A stretch of 64,000 nt of DNA from Malaya genurostris (GCF_030247185.1 NC_080571.1:160542852-160606851), one strand, 5' to 3'. Positions 35,171-49,449 are shown, counted from the first letter of the stretch. Translations and numbers: made by a program. Notes: a model not told the origin generated them from the letters alone.

Positions 35171-37764
35171 CACCAGAAGATTTCATGAAGAATTTTCTTT
35201 GGGTACATACTAACATAACCTTTCAATAGCAACCACGAGATCTTTTATTTTATGAGTGACATTATTTGACACATACTCACACATATACACACATACACAG
35301 ACATTTATCAGCTTGATGAACTGTGTCGAATGATATAAAACACTTAGCCCTTCTTACCAATTTCCACTAGTCAATTTTTCAAGTGATTGCACAAACTTTC
35401 TATATGAGGAAGACAATAAGTGTACTTTTATACAAAAGCATCGTTATCATGATCTTGTAATAACACTAGCAATTAGGTACAAATTGATAAAAAGAATTAA
35501 AAATTTACGTAGTTTTCACCAGAACAATATAAATTTTAATGTGGCAATCCTTCACGCTATACGAAATTGAACAAAGCACGCTGCGAACGGAGCAAAGCTG
35601 CACGTGCCGACGCGTACCAGTTTTGCATCATCATTTTGAATTTGAATGTTTTGAGACTCATCGTCCTATAATTTTGAAACCGGAAGTCGGATCAGGATAA
35701 AATTGCACAGTATATTTAAACACAATGAGAGCTATTATTTGAATCGTGAAAAACGGCTTAACCGTTGCTGAGAAATCGACGGGAGTTCCGGTTTTGGAAG
35801 CGGAAACCGGGGACTAGTAGTCCCAAAGTAGTTATATAATTATCAACTAACAAGATCTGTCAACTAGGTCAATTTAGCAGTAAGTTTTATAAAAACGTTT
35901 TAAGAGGCAATTTGAGATTTTGATCACTCATTACCCTGTAAAGTGGAAACTGCAAATCGGATCGAGTTTGAATCTAAACGTGTGACAATCGATTGAACAT
36001 TCCATGAGATGTAGAAATAAATTGCTATTTATAGTTTTTCGTCATTATTTACAGTATTTCTAGAGTCGGGTATTTTGAGTGTTAATGCAGATGTGGCAAG
36101 TGTGAGTAGTGAGAGTGCTATTTATTAAATAATATTGATCAGCGAAACTAAAGATGCTCAAGCGGCGGAAGCTGAGAATTAATAGCCCCAAAATTCAACG
36201 ATGTAACCTGTTAACCAATCGAAGCGCCGTCTGAATGTCATTGTCGGTGTTATCGGATTTCTATGAAATGTGTGAAAGTTTACAAGTCGATCGTGTTATT
36301 CAGACTGAAGGTCTAGAGTTGGTCTGCAGTGGAGCCATCCGCGAGTGTTTTTATTTTATTCTTTCAGTGGTCGTGTTTCTTCTCGCGTTGCTAACAGCAG
36401 AGCGAGCAGGAGAAAAGGGATTTTGGTGAGATCGTTCCTTGGAGATATTTCATATTTTTCTTGCTTATTATGATTCTCCTGAGTATCGAATATGAGGTTT
36501 TGTTGAGATCATATTGTTTACCAAAACATATCCGGATCTCTTTCCCTCCCTACTAACAAATCTCCTATCCCGTGATGCTCGTGAGGATACACACGGAGAA
36601 CCCTTCGATCATAAAATTGCGATATCGCAGTTTTTGATTTTTGCGATGGTTGATTTAACTAATTTCTTTTTGATTCAACCAATGTGGTTTTTGATTTGCA
36701 TATATTCAAGTAGTTGAAAAATATGTTGTTTTGAGTTCTGTCAAATGCCGGAGACAGTTGAAAGCAAACCAATAATCGCAATGCAAAATCAACAACTTTT
36801 TTAGTTGAAATCTGTTCGCGTCGCTTCAAAATGTCAATGAAAACAACATCGATGGTTAAAGCGTTTGGTGAAGTTGTGTTCATTCGATTTGAGAAATTTA
36901 TGATAACAAGTGTTTATCTAACAGCGGTGTTGTGATAAAGTTAACCTTGTTTAAGATGACAAAGATTTGATGATAAATTAGAAAATGTTAATGAATGATC
37001 ATCTCGTAATCTTTCAGGTATGCGCAAAAATTTTATGCTTCAAATTCGATCATTGATTTACTTCCAGCAGACTGTTTTACTTCCTGCTGTTTGATACGAA
37101 AGGTTTCAAACACACAGAACGCGCTACGATTGAATGGCGCGTTTGAATTGCCATCGCAAAATTCCAATTCCCAGCGGTTGATGCACCCAAGCTCATATAA
37201 ATTGACTAAAATTATCAGTGCATAACTTTAGTTCAACCGTTTGAAGGCATCATCTTTCAATACTCATTTTAGGTAAATTTAATAATTTCGCTAATTTACT
37301 CGCCCCTCTGGGCAGTTTTGCTGATTAAAAAACGTTTTTCTACATCGATCATTTCCGATCAAATCCGAAGTGTTTTTTTAGAATTTAGATCTTTACTAAT
37401 CTCGACTTGACATGATCATGATCATACAAAAATCAAAATCAGATCAGTTCTGATTGCGTAATGATAATTTATTCCTTGGTTAAGATCACTTCAAATCAGC
37501 AGTGATCGATGGTTTTCCCAGCCCTAATGATATTACATGTCAATATAAAATACTGTTTATATTTTAAAAACGATATTTATTTCATGAATCTAAACATACC
37601 GAACTTATTTCAAATAGATCATGACGTATATCAGTAAGTATATTTTGATTATTTTCGCAAATCAATAACATTGTTCGAGTTGATTCAAATATTTGCAATG
37701 TCTGAAACAAATAAGACCTATTTATTTTTCAACTAACTGAATTTTGTTTCAATAACAACACCAG
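35171..37764. other. Non-coding AT-rich spacer with dispersed repeats
   Basis: No gene recognised. At about 35275-35350 a CA-rich run is followed by cagacatttatcagcttgat...gaactgtgtcgaatg, a motif I associate with mosquito repeats. Near 35668 is a diverged ccggaagtcggatc copy. A 64-codon frame at 36235-36429 with a hydrophobic stretch has no known relative. Confidence 0.5.
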
Positions 37765-40308
37765 TTATTTCTGGTTACTGGCTATTCTGATGGATCTGTT
37801 ATAAGTCGGTTCGATTACTTTTCTGGTTCCATGCCGGTTCAGACAGGTAATTTCTACCCCGTAAAACAGTCTGCTGTTTATGATGGCATTGCTGATATTT
37901 ATCGCCGTATTTCTGTTCCACTTGTGGTTGCGACTTGAGATGGCTTTAATGAGTCTGAGGCGGCTTTCACAGTCCTGTTTCAGCAGTTTGAAGTGTTGGG
38001 TGAAAGTGAGTTTCCTGTCTATTGTGATGCCAAAAATCTTAGGCAGAGTTTTGAACGGGATATTTGTGTTGTTGATTTTGATGGGGTTGTTTGCTGCTAT
38101 GTGATGTGAGTTGCAGCAGTGTGCGAGAACGCACTTTTCCGGAGCTGTTTGGAATCCAGTTACTTTTGTCCATTTGATAACTCTGTTCATTAGTTTCTGT
38201 AGGGCTCTCCTTGTTTGAATTATTCTTTTTCCTACTGTTGTTATCACGATATCGTCGGCGTAGACGAGTATGTTGGTCTCCCTGCTGAAATTGTCAAATA
38301 GTGGGTTGATTGCAATTATGAATAGCGTGGCCGCTAAGACGGGGCCTTGGGGGACGACGTTTGTCTCTGGAAATGTTTTAGAGGTGGTGTTGGCGATTAT
38401 GACTTTGAAATTTCTGTCTTGAAGGTAGCTTTTGATGAAATTTCCCATTTGGCCGGTGATGCCCCATTGTTTGACTGTACGGAGGATTCCTTCTCTCCAT
38501 ACTGCATTGAGCGGTTTTACACTCCTTTGGGATGTTGATATTTTGCCATAAATTGTTAAAACAATTAAGTAGCGCTGTTTTTCCTTTCAATGTCAAGTGT
38601 TGCAGAAGTGGATATATTATCCCGTCTTCACCGGCTGATTTTCCCTTGCCTTGGGCAAGTGCGTAAATTAATTCTTCTGCTGAGATAGGCGCGTTGAAGT
38701 TTTGACCAGAATCAGGGGGGAAAATAGTTTTGGATCTTTCCTCCTTTAGCTTTTTGATTAGAAAGTTGGGACGTAAGGCTTTGTCATCTGATAGAGATGC
38801 GAAGTAATTTCCCATTTCGTTTGCAGTTTCTTCAGGTTTGGTAAGGTGTTTCCCTTTACTTTTTACGGTGATCTCGTTACTTCCTCTTTTGCCACTAAGA
38901 GCATTGACTCGGCGCCACATTTCAGCTGTGGTTGAAGACATTCCTGGGGGATGGGTATAGCGTGATGGGTAAGTCGATGCCTTTCACGCAGCCCACCTGG
39001 GTTCGATTCCCAACCCCGCACATAGGATCAGAAAGTTTTTCTGGCCCGAAGAGGTGAATGACATTAATGTTAGAGCCTCTATAATTGAAACAAAAAAAAA
39101 AAAGACATTCCACCATAAATCGGTGCCAGCTTTGAGCTTTGGCTTCAATTATGGTTTTTCTTGAAATGTTTCTCTGTTTTTTTAAACTCTGTTTCGCGAT
39201 CCAGCTTTTGGGGGTGGTCTGGGAGAGTTTTTTTTGAGTTTTTTCACTTCTTCTACTTCTCGATTCCACCAGTCTACTTTCTGGTTTGGAGGTTTTTCGC
39301 TGGTTAGCGGTATTGCGGCTTTCGCTGCGTTGGTTATTATATCCGTGATTTCTAGGTGGTTATAGGATTGTTCCGAGTTGATTTGTTTATCAATGCCTTC
39401 ATCATACTTCTCCTAGTCAGCTTTCTCTATAATCCACCTAGGCCTCCGACTGGAAGCGGGAGTCGGCTGGCTTGTTTGTGTGATTATCGGCAGGTGGTCG
39501 CTGAATCCGAGGTCTTTTATGGTTTTCCATTTTAGAGTATCGGCTAGAGGGTTGGATGCAATGCTGATGCGGTTTTACCCCTGTAGAAGGTCATGCTTCC
39601 GTCGTTAATGATCGTCGCTCCACTTTCTTCTGTTGCTTCGAGAATTTGGATTCCCCGCTTATTGCTTGTACGGGATCCCCATGCTTGATGATGAACATTG
39701 AAGTCACCTAATATGATGTAGTTGCCTTGGATCTGCTGGTTTATGTTTAGCATCTTTCTTTTTATTTTTGTTACTCTTTGCGGTAGGTATATCGATACAA
39801 CTGTGATGTCCGTGGGTGAGTGTATTCTCCTGGCAACCGCCAGCAGCTCTGTATTCAGGGTGACGGGTGTGGATGGGATATCCGTTCTGATTCCCAACGC
39901 TACTGTCTGGTAGATATTTTCTCCTGTTGCTGTTTCTCAGTGGTACCTGTTTCCAAGCCATGTGGAAGGATCGCGTATTTCTGCCAAGTGTGTTTCCTGC
40001 AGTGCGAGGCACAACGGGTTGTGTTTGTTGATTAGCACCTGTAGGTCTCCGAGAGAGTTGCGAAGGCCGTTAGTTTCCCACTGCAGTGTCAGTGCTTCGT
40101 AATGATTGCGGTTCCCGTCGCTAAGATCACTGTCGGTATCTGAGTCTGAAGTTTCCGGAGCTGGTTGGGGTTGGTTTGTTCTTGGCCTAGACGGGGGCTG
40201 TGTTGGTGACGATTGTTGATTCTCGTGGTTAGTGTTTATTTCTTTGTCGGTGTTCGGTGTGTTATCCGATCCGAGATTATGTGTGTGCTGGTTAGGATCG
40301 CTGTCCAA
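37765..40308 (-). pseudogene. I-clade ORF2 (endonuclease, partial RT)
   Basis: The endonuclease is visible as W-E-T-N-G-L, L-Q-E-T-H (about 40090-39990) and G-D-F-N-V-H-H (about 39710). RT N-terminal parts occur at 38941-38378 (G-K-S-A-G-E-D-G-I) and the palm at 38448-37765, with V-P-Q-G-P-V-L (usually V-P-Q-G-S) and Y-A-D-D. Several frameshifts are present, and a SINE at 38945-39102 splits it. RNase H is absent. Confidence 0.75.
38945..39102 (+). mobile_element. tRNA-type SINE
   Basis: About 158 bp with an A-box-like tagcgtgatgggtaagt near the start, a B box gggttcgattccc near 38998, a tail ending in poly-A (39091-39102), and a perfect target duplication aagacattcc (38935-38944 and 39102-39111). 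It inserted into the minus-strand I-clade LINE. Transcription would be by RNA polymerase III, with mobilisation by a partner LINE. Confidence 0.85.
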
Positions 40309-41173
40309 CGGGGGTTGTTGATTACTCCTTTTTTTTCTCCGGGGCCTCTGATCCCTTTGAATATGGTGGGGGGGCCACGGGGTGTTGGAAAGGTGGGCTT
40401 ATACGGCTGTGCTTGACCGATTGTTTGGGATTGCTGAAATCTGTTGAGTTGAGAGGGCGATTGCCAGTAGGGTGTACTATTAGTATTGATGAGATCATGC
40501 TTACCGGAAGTATGCCCGGTTCCTCAGAATCACCAGCCGAGTGGAAAGTGGAAAGTGGGACGTTCGTGCTCGGGGATGGTCCGAGGGAGGGCTTTCCATT
40601 ATGTGGAACTGTTTGCTGATTCCTTGTCATTTGTGTTCCAGGGTAGCGTTGTCCGGTCCGGTCGTAATTGTTGGTTTGGAACCTCTCACGGTGAACTGAT
40701 TGTCGCTGGATGCTGGAATCGCGTTTCGGATTGCCGTTATTTCTGCTTGAATTTTTTCATTCATGGCTCTGGTTGCTTGCAGTTCGTTTTTTAGTTGAGT
40801 GATTTCGGCATCCTTTTTGCTGAAGATTTCGGTTGCCTTCGTACGAAATTGGTTTTCCAGTTCAGCAATTTCCTTCTTCAACTCGTTAATTATCTCATCT
40901 CTTAAGTCATGCGTGCCTGTCACTGTTTGTGCGTACGATTTGGATTGTTGTGCTGTTATGGTTTTTCTCGCTTCTGTGAAAGTTATCTTTTGGTCTGTTT
41001 TTAGTCTTATGATGGCGAGTTCTTGCTTGTAGACTGGGCAGCCTCTTGCTCGGGCTGTGTGGGCTCCTTTGCAGTAAATGCATTTTTTTTCTCAGTGTGT
41101 AACACTTTAAAACATCGTGAGAGTTTTCTACGCTAAGTTTTTTTAACGTTTTTGGGAGTGTTTTACTCAGCAT
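40309..41173 (-). pseudogene. I-clade ORF1 (zinc fingers, coiled coil)
   Basis: Starting from the minus-strand start near 41173, the frames carry a Cys-rich finger region (C-Y-x-L-R-K-K-C/M-I-Y-C-like), then a coiled coil (I-N-E-L-K-K-E-I-A-E-L-E) near 40900-40780, then a Pro/Ser-rich tail. Frame changes near 40920 and 40630 break it. The order matches I-element ORF1. Confidence 0.6.
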
Positions 41174-41177
41174 ATTG

Positions 41178-42139
41178 ATTCACATCAGTATTAGTCGTGT
41201 TCGCAGTATATTTTACAATACCGGGCATTGGAGTGTGCATCTAGCTTGAGCCTGTTGTAACGTTATTTGCTGTTAATTCTGGTCAAGTCTGATAGTTTTT
41301 GGCACTATACCGACTGTTAGTACCAACACCGCTTCGTACTTCAATTAGCAGTCTGTGTCATCCTGTGTTCTGCTATCAACATTGAACAAAGCAGAGATGG
41401 AGAAAAAATAATGCGGAGAGTGTCAACACGAAATCAATGATCTTGAGCCAATACGTTGTGGAATGTGTGATACTCCTTTTCACATTAGCCAAAATTGCTG
41501 CGGATTCAATTTACGCTCATGCAAGGATGTTTTCGCCCAAGGCAAGATAATATTTATTTGTACATCTTGTAGAGGTGAGCTTAACAGTCGATCTATTCGT
41601 GCGTACATGGCAGATCAAAAACAAACGTTTGTCTCCAAATGAGACAACTGACAATATTAATAGACAAATTGAACGATTGCCTGGTATTGTTGAAGTACTC
41701 AGCAAAAAAGTTGATTTTGTTGCAAATACTTCAATTCGGAAACCCTCTACGACTCGTGATCCCATGACACCTACATGGCCAAATTCTAACAGGAAGCGTC
41801 GTCGTGTGGATAATGACACATCAACACTACCACCTGCCAATCGAGGCACAAACTCAATGGATTTTGATGTTCCCTCAGTTGCTTTCGTCACACCGGCAGC
41901 ACCTCCACCTAGATTTTGGCTCTATATGTGGGGCTTTCAACGATTGATAAGCAATGATGACGTAAAAAAGATCCGTCTGATCCATTTGATGTTTTTCGAC
42001 TTGTGCCTAAGGGTGTGGACATAGAAAATATGACCTACATTTCTTTCAAGATTGGTCTTGATCCAATACTCAAGCAGCAAGCTCTCGATCTTGCGTGTTG
42101 GCCAACCGGCTTGGTGTTTAGAGAGTTTGTCCAGTCCTG
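41178..42139 (+). pseudogene. CR1/T1-type LINE 5' UTR and ORF1 fragment
   Basis: ORF1 starts at ATG 41397 but meets a stop in the fourth codon region (taatgcgg). The translated remainder is clearly homologous to ORF1 at 58643-59437: C-G-E-C, C-G-M-C, H-I-S-Q-N-C-C-G-F and C-x2-C-R-G-E-L-N-S-R-S-I-R (PHD-like finger). A 5' UTR of about 220 bp precedes it. The fragment ends at 42139 near the ORF1 stop, where a 20-bp motif (aaaaaattcgttatcacaat) joins it to the hAT element. ORF2 is missing. Confidence 0.75.
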
Positions 42140-42159
42140 AAAAAATTCGTTATCACAAT

Positions 42160-44335
42160 GGTGACTCGAGCTTACATTGAGACAACACATATATCATCGT
42201 CCACCCAACGACGATTGTCGCTAATTGAATCATAACAAGTATCATGACTGCCGAACCTTTTCAGTATCATTGGAAATTGATTTCATGAAAATGTAAACAA
42301 AAGTTATCCCCCTATCACCCGGCGATGAGCCAGTGATAGACGACAATATTTGTCTCATTCGACATTCAGTTGAGAATCAACAGTATCATATACATTCCTG
42401 AGAATTATCGTCAACCGGGTCGATTGGGCTCTTCCAATTGCATGCTGTTGCCAGCGCCCTGGGGAACAACTCTTTGTTTAATTTAATAAGTAAAATGTTT
42501 TCCAACGTATCTTTCCCAAGGCCAGTGCGTTGATTAGAGAGAACCAAGGCAAGGGCACTGAAAGACCGTTCAACAGAGACTTGGTTCGATGGTGTGGATA
42601 GTACAACCATTGCTACTGCATATATCTCTGGGTGCGTAGTCTTACGGCGTAACCAATGGTCCCACACGTTGTAGTTATGTTTTTGGCGTGGCTCTAGGTC
42701 CAAAGACTTAACTTGTTGAAGAAACCCGGTCTCGCAACCAAGATTTACGGATTCACCAAACATTTGCGTAAGATACTGATCAAAACCATCGGTAGACTCT
42801 GACGATTCTCTACTTGTACTAGCCGGTGTTTTACCCAGTTGGCATATACGTTCCCATGTATCGACTTTGTATTGCTGAATTTTATCTTTTTCCTCAGCCG
42901 TGAATATTTTAGAACCTCGATAGTTGAACCTTGGATCCAGGTATAATGCCATCTGGACCGCCTTCAATTGGCGCAAAACGTTCAATCTATTGTTCAACGA
43001 CCAAGTAAATGGGGACTGAAAGAGTTTTCGCGAACTTTATGTACCTCACTCGTTGCCATCAGCCATGCCATATAGAAGTCAGATAACGACACGTGCTTCT
43101 CTTGCATTTGCTTTGTGCAGATGTACAACGGCTTAAACGAATCATAGTAATGCTCAATGAACGACTATTGATTGGAAAGGTCTAGTTCGGGAAAATTATC
43201 GGCCAACTGGTTAAAAAACCTTTTTTGGTGTACGAACGATTCCATCATTTTGAATATACCACCCCATCGTGTCCTACTCCAGACGGGTGGGTATGAAGCA
43301 TCGTAGCTTTCAAACTCTGACCGGTACTTCACCAGCTTACATTTTCTAGCAACAGCAGTGATGGCGGGGGTAGACTCATCGGATTTATCAACAACATCCA
43401 GTATTGCAAGCTGTAAGGTATGCACGGCACATCTCACAAGAGTAATCCTTTCGGACAGTTCAGCAGTAACGTTTCGTTCACACTGTTGATCATCCTCTAT
43501 CACATCCGACTCATCCAGCTCATCTATGTTCGTACCATCAGCCTGCTGCTCTGTAGGCATTACGTACGAATCATTATTTAATTTTCTAACCGTTGCCACC
43601 ATATTAGCCCCATTGTCGCATGTCACGGAAAAAATGTTCTCAAGAGATAGACCATAGCCGGCCAAAGTATCCATAACTTTTGGTTTCAAGAACGTCGCCG
43701 TTTGACTTTCATTGATTTCGATCATACCAAGGGTACGAATGACCACCTGCTCGTCTAGGGCATACTGTACATTGATGCCTAAGATATGGCGATTGTGTCG
43801 GGCAGCAGAATCTATTTTCAAGCAGACAAGCTTGCCTTTCATTTCATCTATCAACATTTCTGCCTATCGTCTGCCTTCGAGAGATGACATTTCATTGTGA
43901 CACGATTCAAAGTGCACCCAAGAGTCGTTGTAATCGGTTTCAGTAAGTCTTTGAAGCCTTCCCACTCGAAGCAGGAAATAGGAAGATGACGGAAGCTTAA
44001 CTGCTGACGCAATTAGTAGCTGCCGGTCAATAGCTATTAAACGCTTAGGAATTACACTTTCCTTCTTCTCCATTGGATAGGCAATTGTAAGGAGATTGTT
44101 TGCACATGCACGTTCCGTATGTACGGTACGAAAGTGACGGATGAAGTTGCAGGGGCAAATCTACTTAGGACGTATGGACATCCTGATGCGGGATCGATGT
44201 TGCAGATAGCTTTATCGCCCTGTCTTACTACCAATGACGACGCAATGTCCATCAGTGACCGCTTGCAGCTTATTGCGGTCTGCTCTAGTTGTAGGTGCTA
44301 TCGTATAAACACCACACAAAATTTAGTCGTTAATG
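42160..44335 (-). pseudogene. hAT transposon, copy 1 (broken transposase)
   Basis: On the minus strand pieces of one transposase follow: an N-terminal part (44310-43865), the region with the first Asp (K-I-D-S-A-A-R-H-N, 43810) and second Asp (C-D-N-G-A-N-M, about 43615), the S-R-T-R-W-G block, and the C-terminal dimerisation region (V-S-V-E-R-S-F-S-A-L-A-L, about 42560). Frameshifts and small losses near 43865 and 43160 break it. It retains about 405 bases absent from copy 2 and matches it elsewhere closely. About 230 bases of shared 3' non-coding sequence lie at 42160-42390. Terminal repeats were not identified. Confidence 0.8.
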
Positions 44336-45325
44336 GTTTAACTCTAAATTCGCTCCTCTATCTAAACACACACACACTTGATAAATATTTCATTGATCAA
44401 TATTGAATTCGCACTATATCACTATAACCTTGTCTGAACCGGATTCGTTCGGAATACGATACGAAACCTGACAGACTCTTCCTCCTACGCCTCCGATAAG
44501 TGCCGGAAGCAACGGTGGTATCTCATTGTTGCCCGGGAGATAATATTTTACCCGAGCTCCCACCTATCTAGTACGCGGGATAGGTGATAAGTTACGAACG
44601 TAGGCGCAATGCCTATTTGTGGGCGCATCGATAGGCGTTAACGGTTATACATAACTACGGATGCGTATACGGGAGCGGTTCGCTGCATGTGCATCGCTGT
44701 TAGGCGTTAGCCATAGATACGTTCTCAACCAACCACCAATCTTAAACCACTTGTGCACTTAACAATTGTTACGACATGTACGACCCAGAACTTTACATCA
44801 CTGGGTCGATGTGATCAACAGATGGAAACTTGGTCAAGTAACCCGGTTGCAAAAACATTTGCATACTATACGTACCACCACCAGGGTTGAAAAAAATCGA
44901 ACCTCTCTACTGAAAATCAGTCACAGTGAAATATCAGTACCATTAGCTGACCATGATATTCATGTCACTTATCACTCGAGTGTCTTTCGGTGAAGTGATA
45001 CGCAACTGATTATCAGATACGTAGTCCTGATATATCTATTTCGGTATCAGTTAACCCGCGTTAGCTCTATGACCGAGTACGTGTTTATCACCAACCACCA
45101 ATCACCATTCACCAGACTGCTTGGCACTGCAGCCACCAACCACCAAGCATGCCACGCACCGACTGTAGTATCATATGTGATAACGTTGTGCGTGCACTCA
45201 CTCGCTCGGATACTCATTCATCGAACTATACCCTGCAGTGCATACATGGTATGCATGCTGTCGTTACCTATCGCACTATTCGTGTTTTTCAGTGGGTTAC
45301 ATCGCACCAACGTTTACCATATGTA
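44336..45325. other. rDNA spacer-like sequence (inverted copy)
   Basis: No gene. About 44490-44890 is the reverse complement of 55800-56760 next to the rDNA external spacer (shared gtaacccggttgcaaaaaca, ctgggtcgatgtgatcaaca, gttgcccgggagataatatt). It also contains a short CA run (44368-44379) and tatagtgatatagtgcga (reverse complement near 44402), found near both rDNA arms. The rest, to 45325, is unassigned but in the same setting. Confidence 0.65.
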
Positions 45326-46140
45326 CATATTTGTTTATTTGTTTATTTTATAGTTCATCTGACAATGTATGTCTTAATGAATAAAAAATTTTAATGTAAA
45401 AGTAAAACTTAAACTACATTATTACGGTAGACAACACGAAAACGGTCAAGTAATCTAAGATAAAAAACATTAGACGACACGTTGAAATTAAAATATTCGG
45501 CAAATTCATTGAATCGTAGGCAAACGGATCTGAATGGTTCATTTTGACCATATAGTGTGTTACGAGTTTCCAATAGCAGAAAAGGTCGTTGTCGTAGAGG
45601 CCTCTCAGGAGTATACAAATTTAGTCGCTCGAGTAAAGCAGGGCAGTCTACACTACCCAAAAGCAGTTTCGCAGCAAATGATGCTTGAGCATATGCTCTT
45701 CTCAATTCCAAAGGTTCAAGATTTAGTAAACGGCAACGGTCCTCGTATGACGGTAGCTGCTTTGGATCAGACCAAGGTAAAAATCGCAATGCGTATCTCA
45801 CGAATTTTCGTTGAATTGCCTCAATCCTGGTAATCCAATTAGAGTGGAACGGGCACCATACAATCGCATTAGATTCGAGCAATGACCGAACCAGCGAGCA
45901 ATATAGGGATCTCAAACATAAAGGATCACGGAACTCGGACGAAATCTTAAAGATGAAGCCCAGTTGTCGGTTTGCTTTACGAATGATGTTGTCATAGTGT
46001 AACTTGAAAGTAACTTCACGATCCAGAATCACGCCAAGATCTTTAATGTGCTCTGTTCGGGCGAGGGAGCATCCTGAGATTTTGTAATCGAAAGCAACTG
46101 GAGCTTTTTTACGGTGGAAGGAAATAATCCTGCTCCCACC
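45326..46140 (-). pseudogene. CR1/T1-type LINE 3' end
   Basis: The minus strand carries the RT thumb and C-terminal part of a CR1/T1 ORF2, open from 46140 (G-S-R-I-I-S-F-H-R, D-L-G-V-I-L-D) to the stop at 45409, and homologous to the intact element at 59347-62448 (K-F-V-R-Y-A-L-R, S-L-Y-C-S-L-V-R). The 3' UTR ends in aaataaacaaataaacaaa at about 45330. It is 5'-truncated, as usual for LINEs, and directly abuts 28S rRNA sequence at 46141. Confidence 0.8.
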
Positions 46141-47400
<1,260 letters not shown>

Positions 47401-48028
47401 TGGGGCAGCAGGGACTATGTCTAAGGGCTTGACGACCCCTCCCCCGGCAACTGCGAGTTGTAGGGCTTGTCTAGGATGTGGTGGGGTTTGGCAGTGGGCT
47501 CTGCTAATTCTCTACAAAAAGCTGCATATATCCGCAAGCAAGTACTACTGAAGCGATCGTGTGCCGCTTAAAGTGCACAAGCCCAGCGGGAGTGCCGACT
47601 CGGCACGTTAGGACTAACGCCAGTGAGGTCCTAATTATGGCATACTGGCTACCATACCATCCATGGATACGATACGGTAGATCGGAATATATAGAGAAAC
47701 TATGGCTGACGGCTGCGGTATTCTACTCCTTCAGTAAAGCAGGGTGGAACCGGCTTGAAATGGCGAGTAGGCTAATGCCGCAGCTGCCTTCCGTCCCATT
47801 AAACCGTGGCAGGCCTTATGGCACGCCGTCTCACTTTCAGCCACCTGGTTGGGATGACTGGGTAGAAGTAGGTTCAGATGTCCTTTTCCTGATTTGCGCT
47901 GATCCGGCTCGGAACCTAAAGCCAACCCTCGCATGGCCTCACTGCACAGCATAGGTAACCATGGGATCATGATAGAGACTACTTCCGGCTGGGTTTGACG
48001 GTAGCTATAAGGGGGACCCATATAAAAC

Positions 48029-49449
48029 ATGAGTTCTACACCATCAACATCGGCGTCTAGTAGGGAGATAAACCCTTTCGCAAGAGGGGGTTTGAGGAGG
48101 TCTCCATCCAGAACTGGTGCGAGAGAGGAGAGTGAGGCGGTAGCTGAGGGGACGAGCGACAGCAATGTACATGTCAAACCAGTGAACCAGCCTGAGTCCC
48201 GGGAGCAAGTGAAGGAAGTAGTCAAGCCGAGAATGACAGCGGTCATAGATCAACTCGGCGCGATTATTAAATTCACGCAGGAGAAATCCAACATTAGCAA
48301 GGAGCTGAAGGTGAACTTGCTGAAGCTACGTAAGGCCGTGGACGTAGCTAAAAGGGACCAAGAGGCGTTGTTAGTGCGGCTAGAGGGTGGCGGGAAGTCG
48401 GAGAAGTGTTCTCAGACAGAGCCCTTCACCTTTGATACCGACAAAAAACAGGAGGCGGTCGACTATGCGCTCCGGCTAACGATTGAGCGGAACAAACAGT
48501 GCCGGAAACGCGCCAGGGATTCTCCAGGAAGTAAACGCCTGACTCCCAAGGCCAAAAGGAGCAAAGACCATGGCGGAAATGATGGGGCGATGGAACGTGG
48601 CGAGGGGCTCAACCTAAACTTCGGCACTCAACCACCGGATCAGAGTCAAGAAAGTGAATCCGGCGAGAATCCATAAGTGAAGGTCGCCAAGAAGAAAAAG
48701 GTCCCAAAAGATGCTGGGCCCATCCCCGCGAGGAGGGCTAGGGACAAAGGTGAGGCTTTGTTGGTTGAGGCCGACAAAGAAAAGTACGCCGATGTGCTCA
48801 AGGCCATGCGGAGTGAGGCAAAGCTAGCCGAGCTTGGCAAAGAGGTTCGCAGCATCCGTCGTACGAAGACGGGAGAGATGCTGCTCGAGCCTAAAAAGGG
48901 AGCTCAGGTGGGCGGAACGGAGCTTGTTGCGCTTTCCCAACAAGTCCTGGGCGCTACAGCCGAAGTTAGAGCCCTGCGTAACGAGGTTGCACTCCAGTGC
49001 AAACGGTTGGATGAAATCGTCACTTAAGAAGAACTGGTTATGGCCATCAAGGAGCAAGGAGGTGTGGATGTCCCACAGGAATCCATCCGTTTGAGAAAAG
49101 GACCACAGGGCACCCAGATAGCTTCAGGCTATCGGCCACGGATGGTAATAAGGTCCTCAAAGTGGGCAGGCTAAAGGTCGGATGGTCGGTATGCCCAGTG
49201 ACCGCTTACCAACCGCCGGCGGTTGACATGTGCTTCAGGTGTTTCGAACCTGGCCACAAGTCGTGGAACTGCAAAGGCCCAGACCGGAGCAACCTCTGCA
49301 AGCGTTGCGGCGGCGAGGGGCACAAGGCGTATGCATGCAAAAGAACGCCACGTTGCATGCTATGCGCGAGCAAGAAGAAGGCCACAAACCACGTCATGGG
49401 CGGACCTACTTGTTCAACAAGTGGAGGGAGTAAAACAACATGCAAGTAG
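48029..49449 (+). pseudogene. R1-clade ORF1
   Basis: ATG at 48029 opens 215 codons of charged, Ser-rich sequence with a helical middle. A TAA at 48674 is followed by the same frame to 49024, then a frame change. At 49160-49449 three Cys/His knuckles follow (C-F-R-C-F-E-P-G-H-K-S-W-N-C, C-K-R-C-G-G-E-G-H-K-A-Y-A-C, C-M-L-C). This matches the Gag-like ORF1 of R1-clade elements. The nonsense codons show the copy is dead. Confidence 0.8.

Larger units (their letters stand above)
37765..41175 (-). mobile_element. I-clade LINE, 3'-truncated, carrying a SINE
   Basis: The order on the minus strand is ORF1 (41173-about 40310), endonuclease (about 40310-39400), then RT (about 38945-37765) with a SINE between 38945 and 39102. 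Frames are broken in several places. The sequence ends within the RT thumb at 37765 without RNase H or tail, so the 3' part was deleted, unusual for a LINE insertion, which is normally cut at the 5' end. Confidence 0.75.

Noticed and set aside
36235..36429. 64-codon frame with a hydrophobic stretch
   Set aside because: No homology recognised, no supporting promoter or neighbour; length is within chance for the region.
47731..48246. 171-codon minus-strand frame
   Set aside because: Shadow of the R1-clade 5' UTR and ORF1 start; no known domain.
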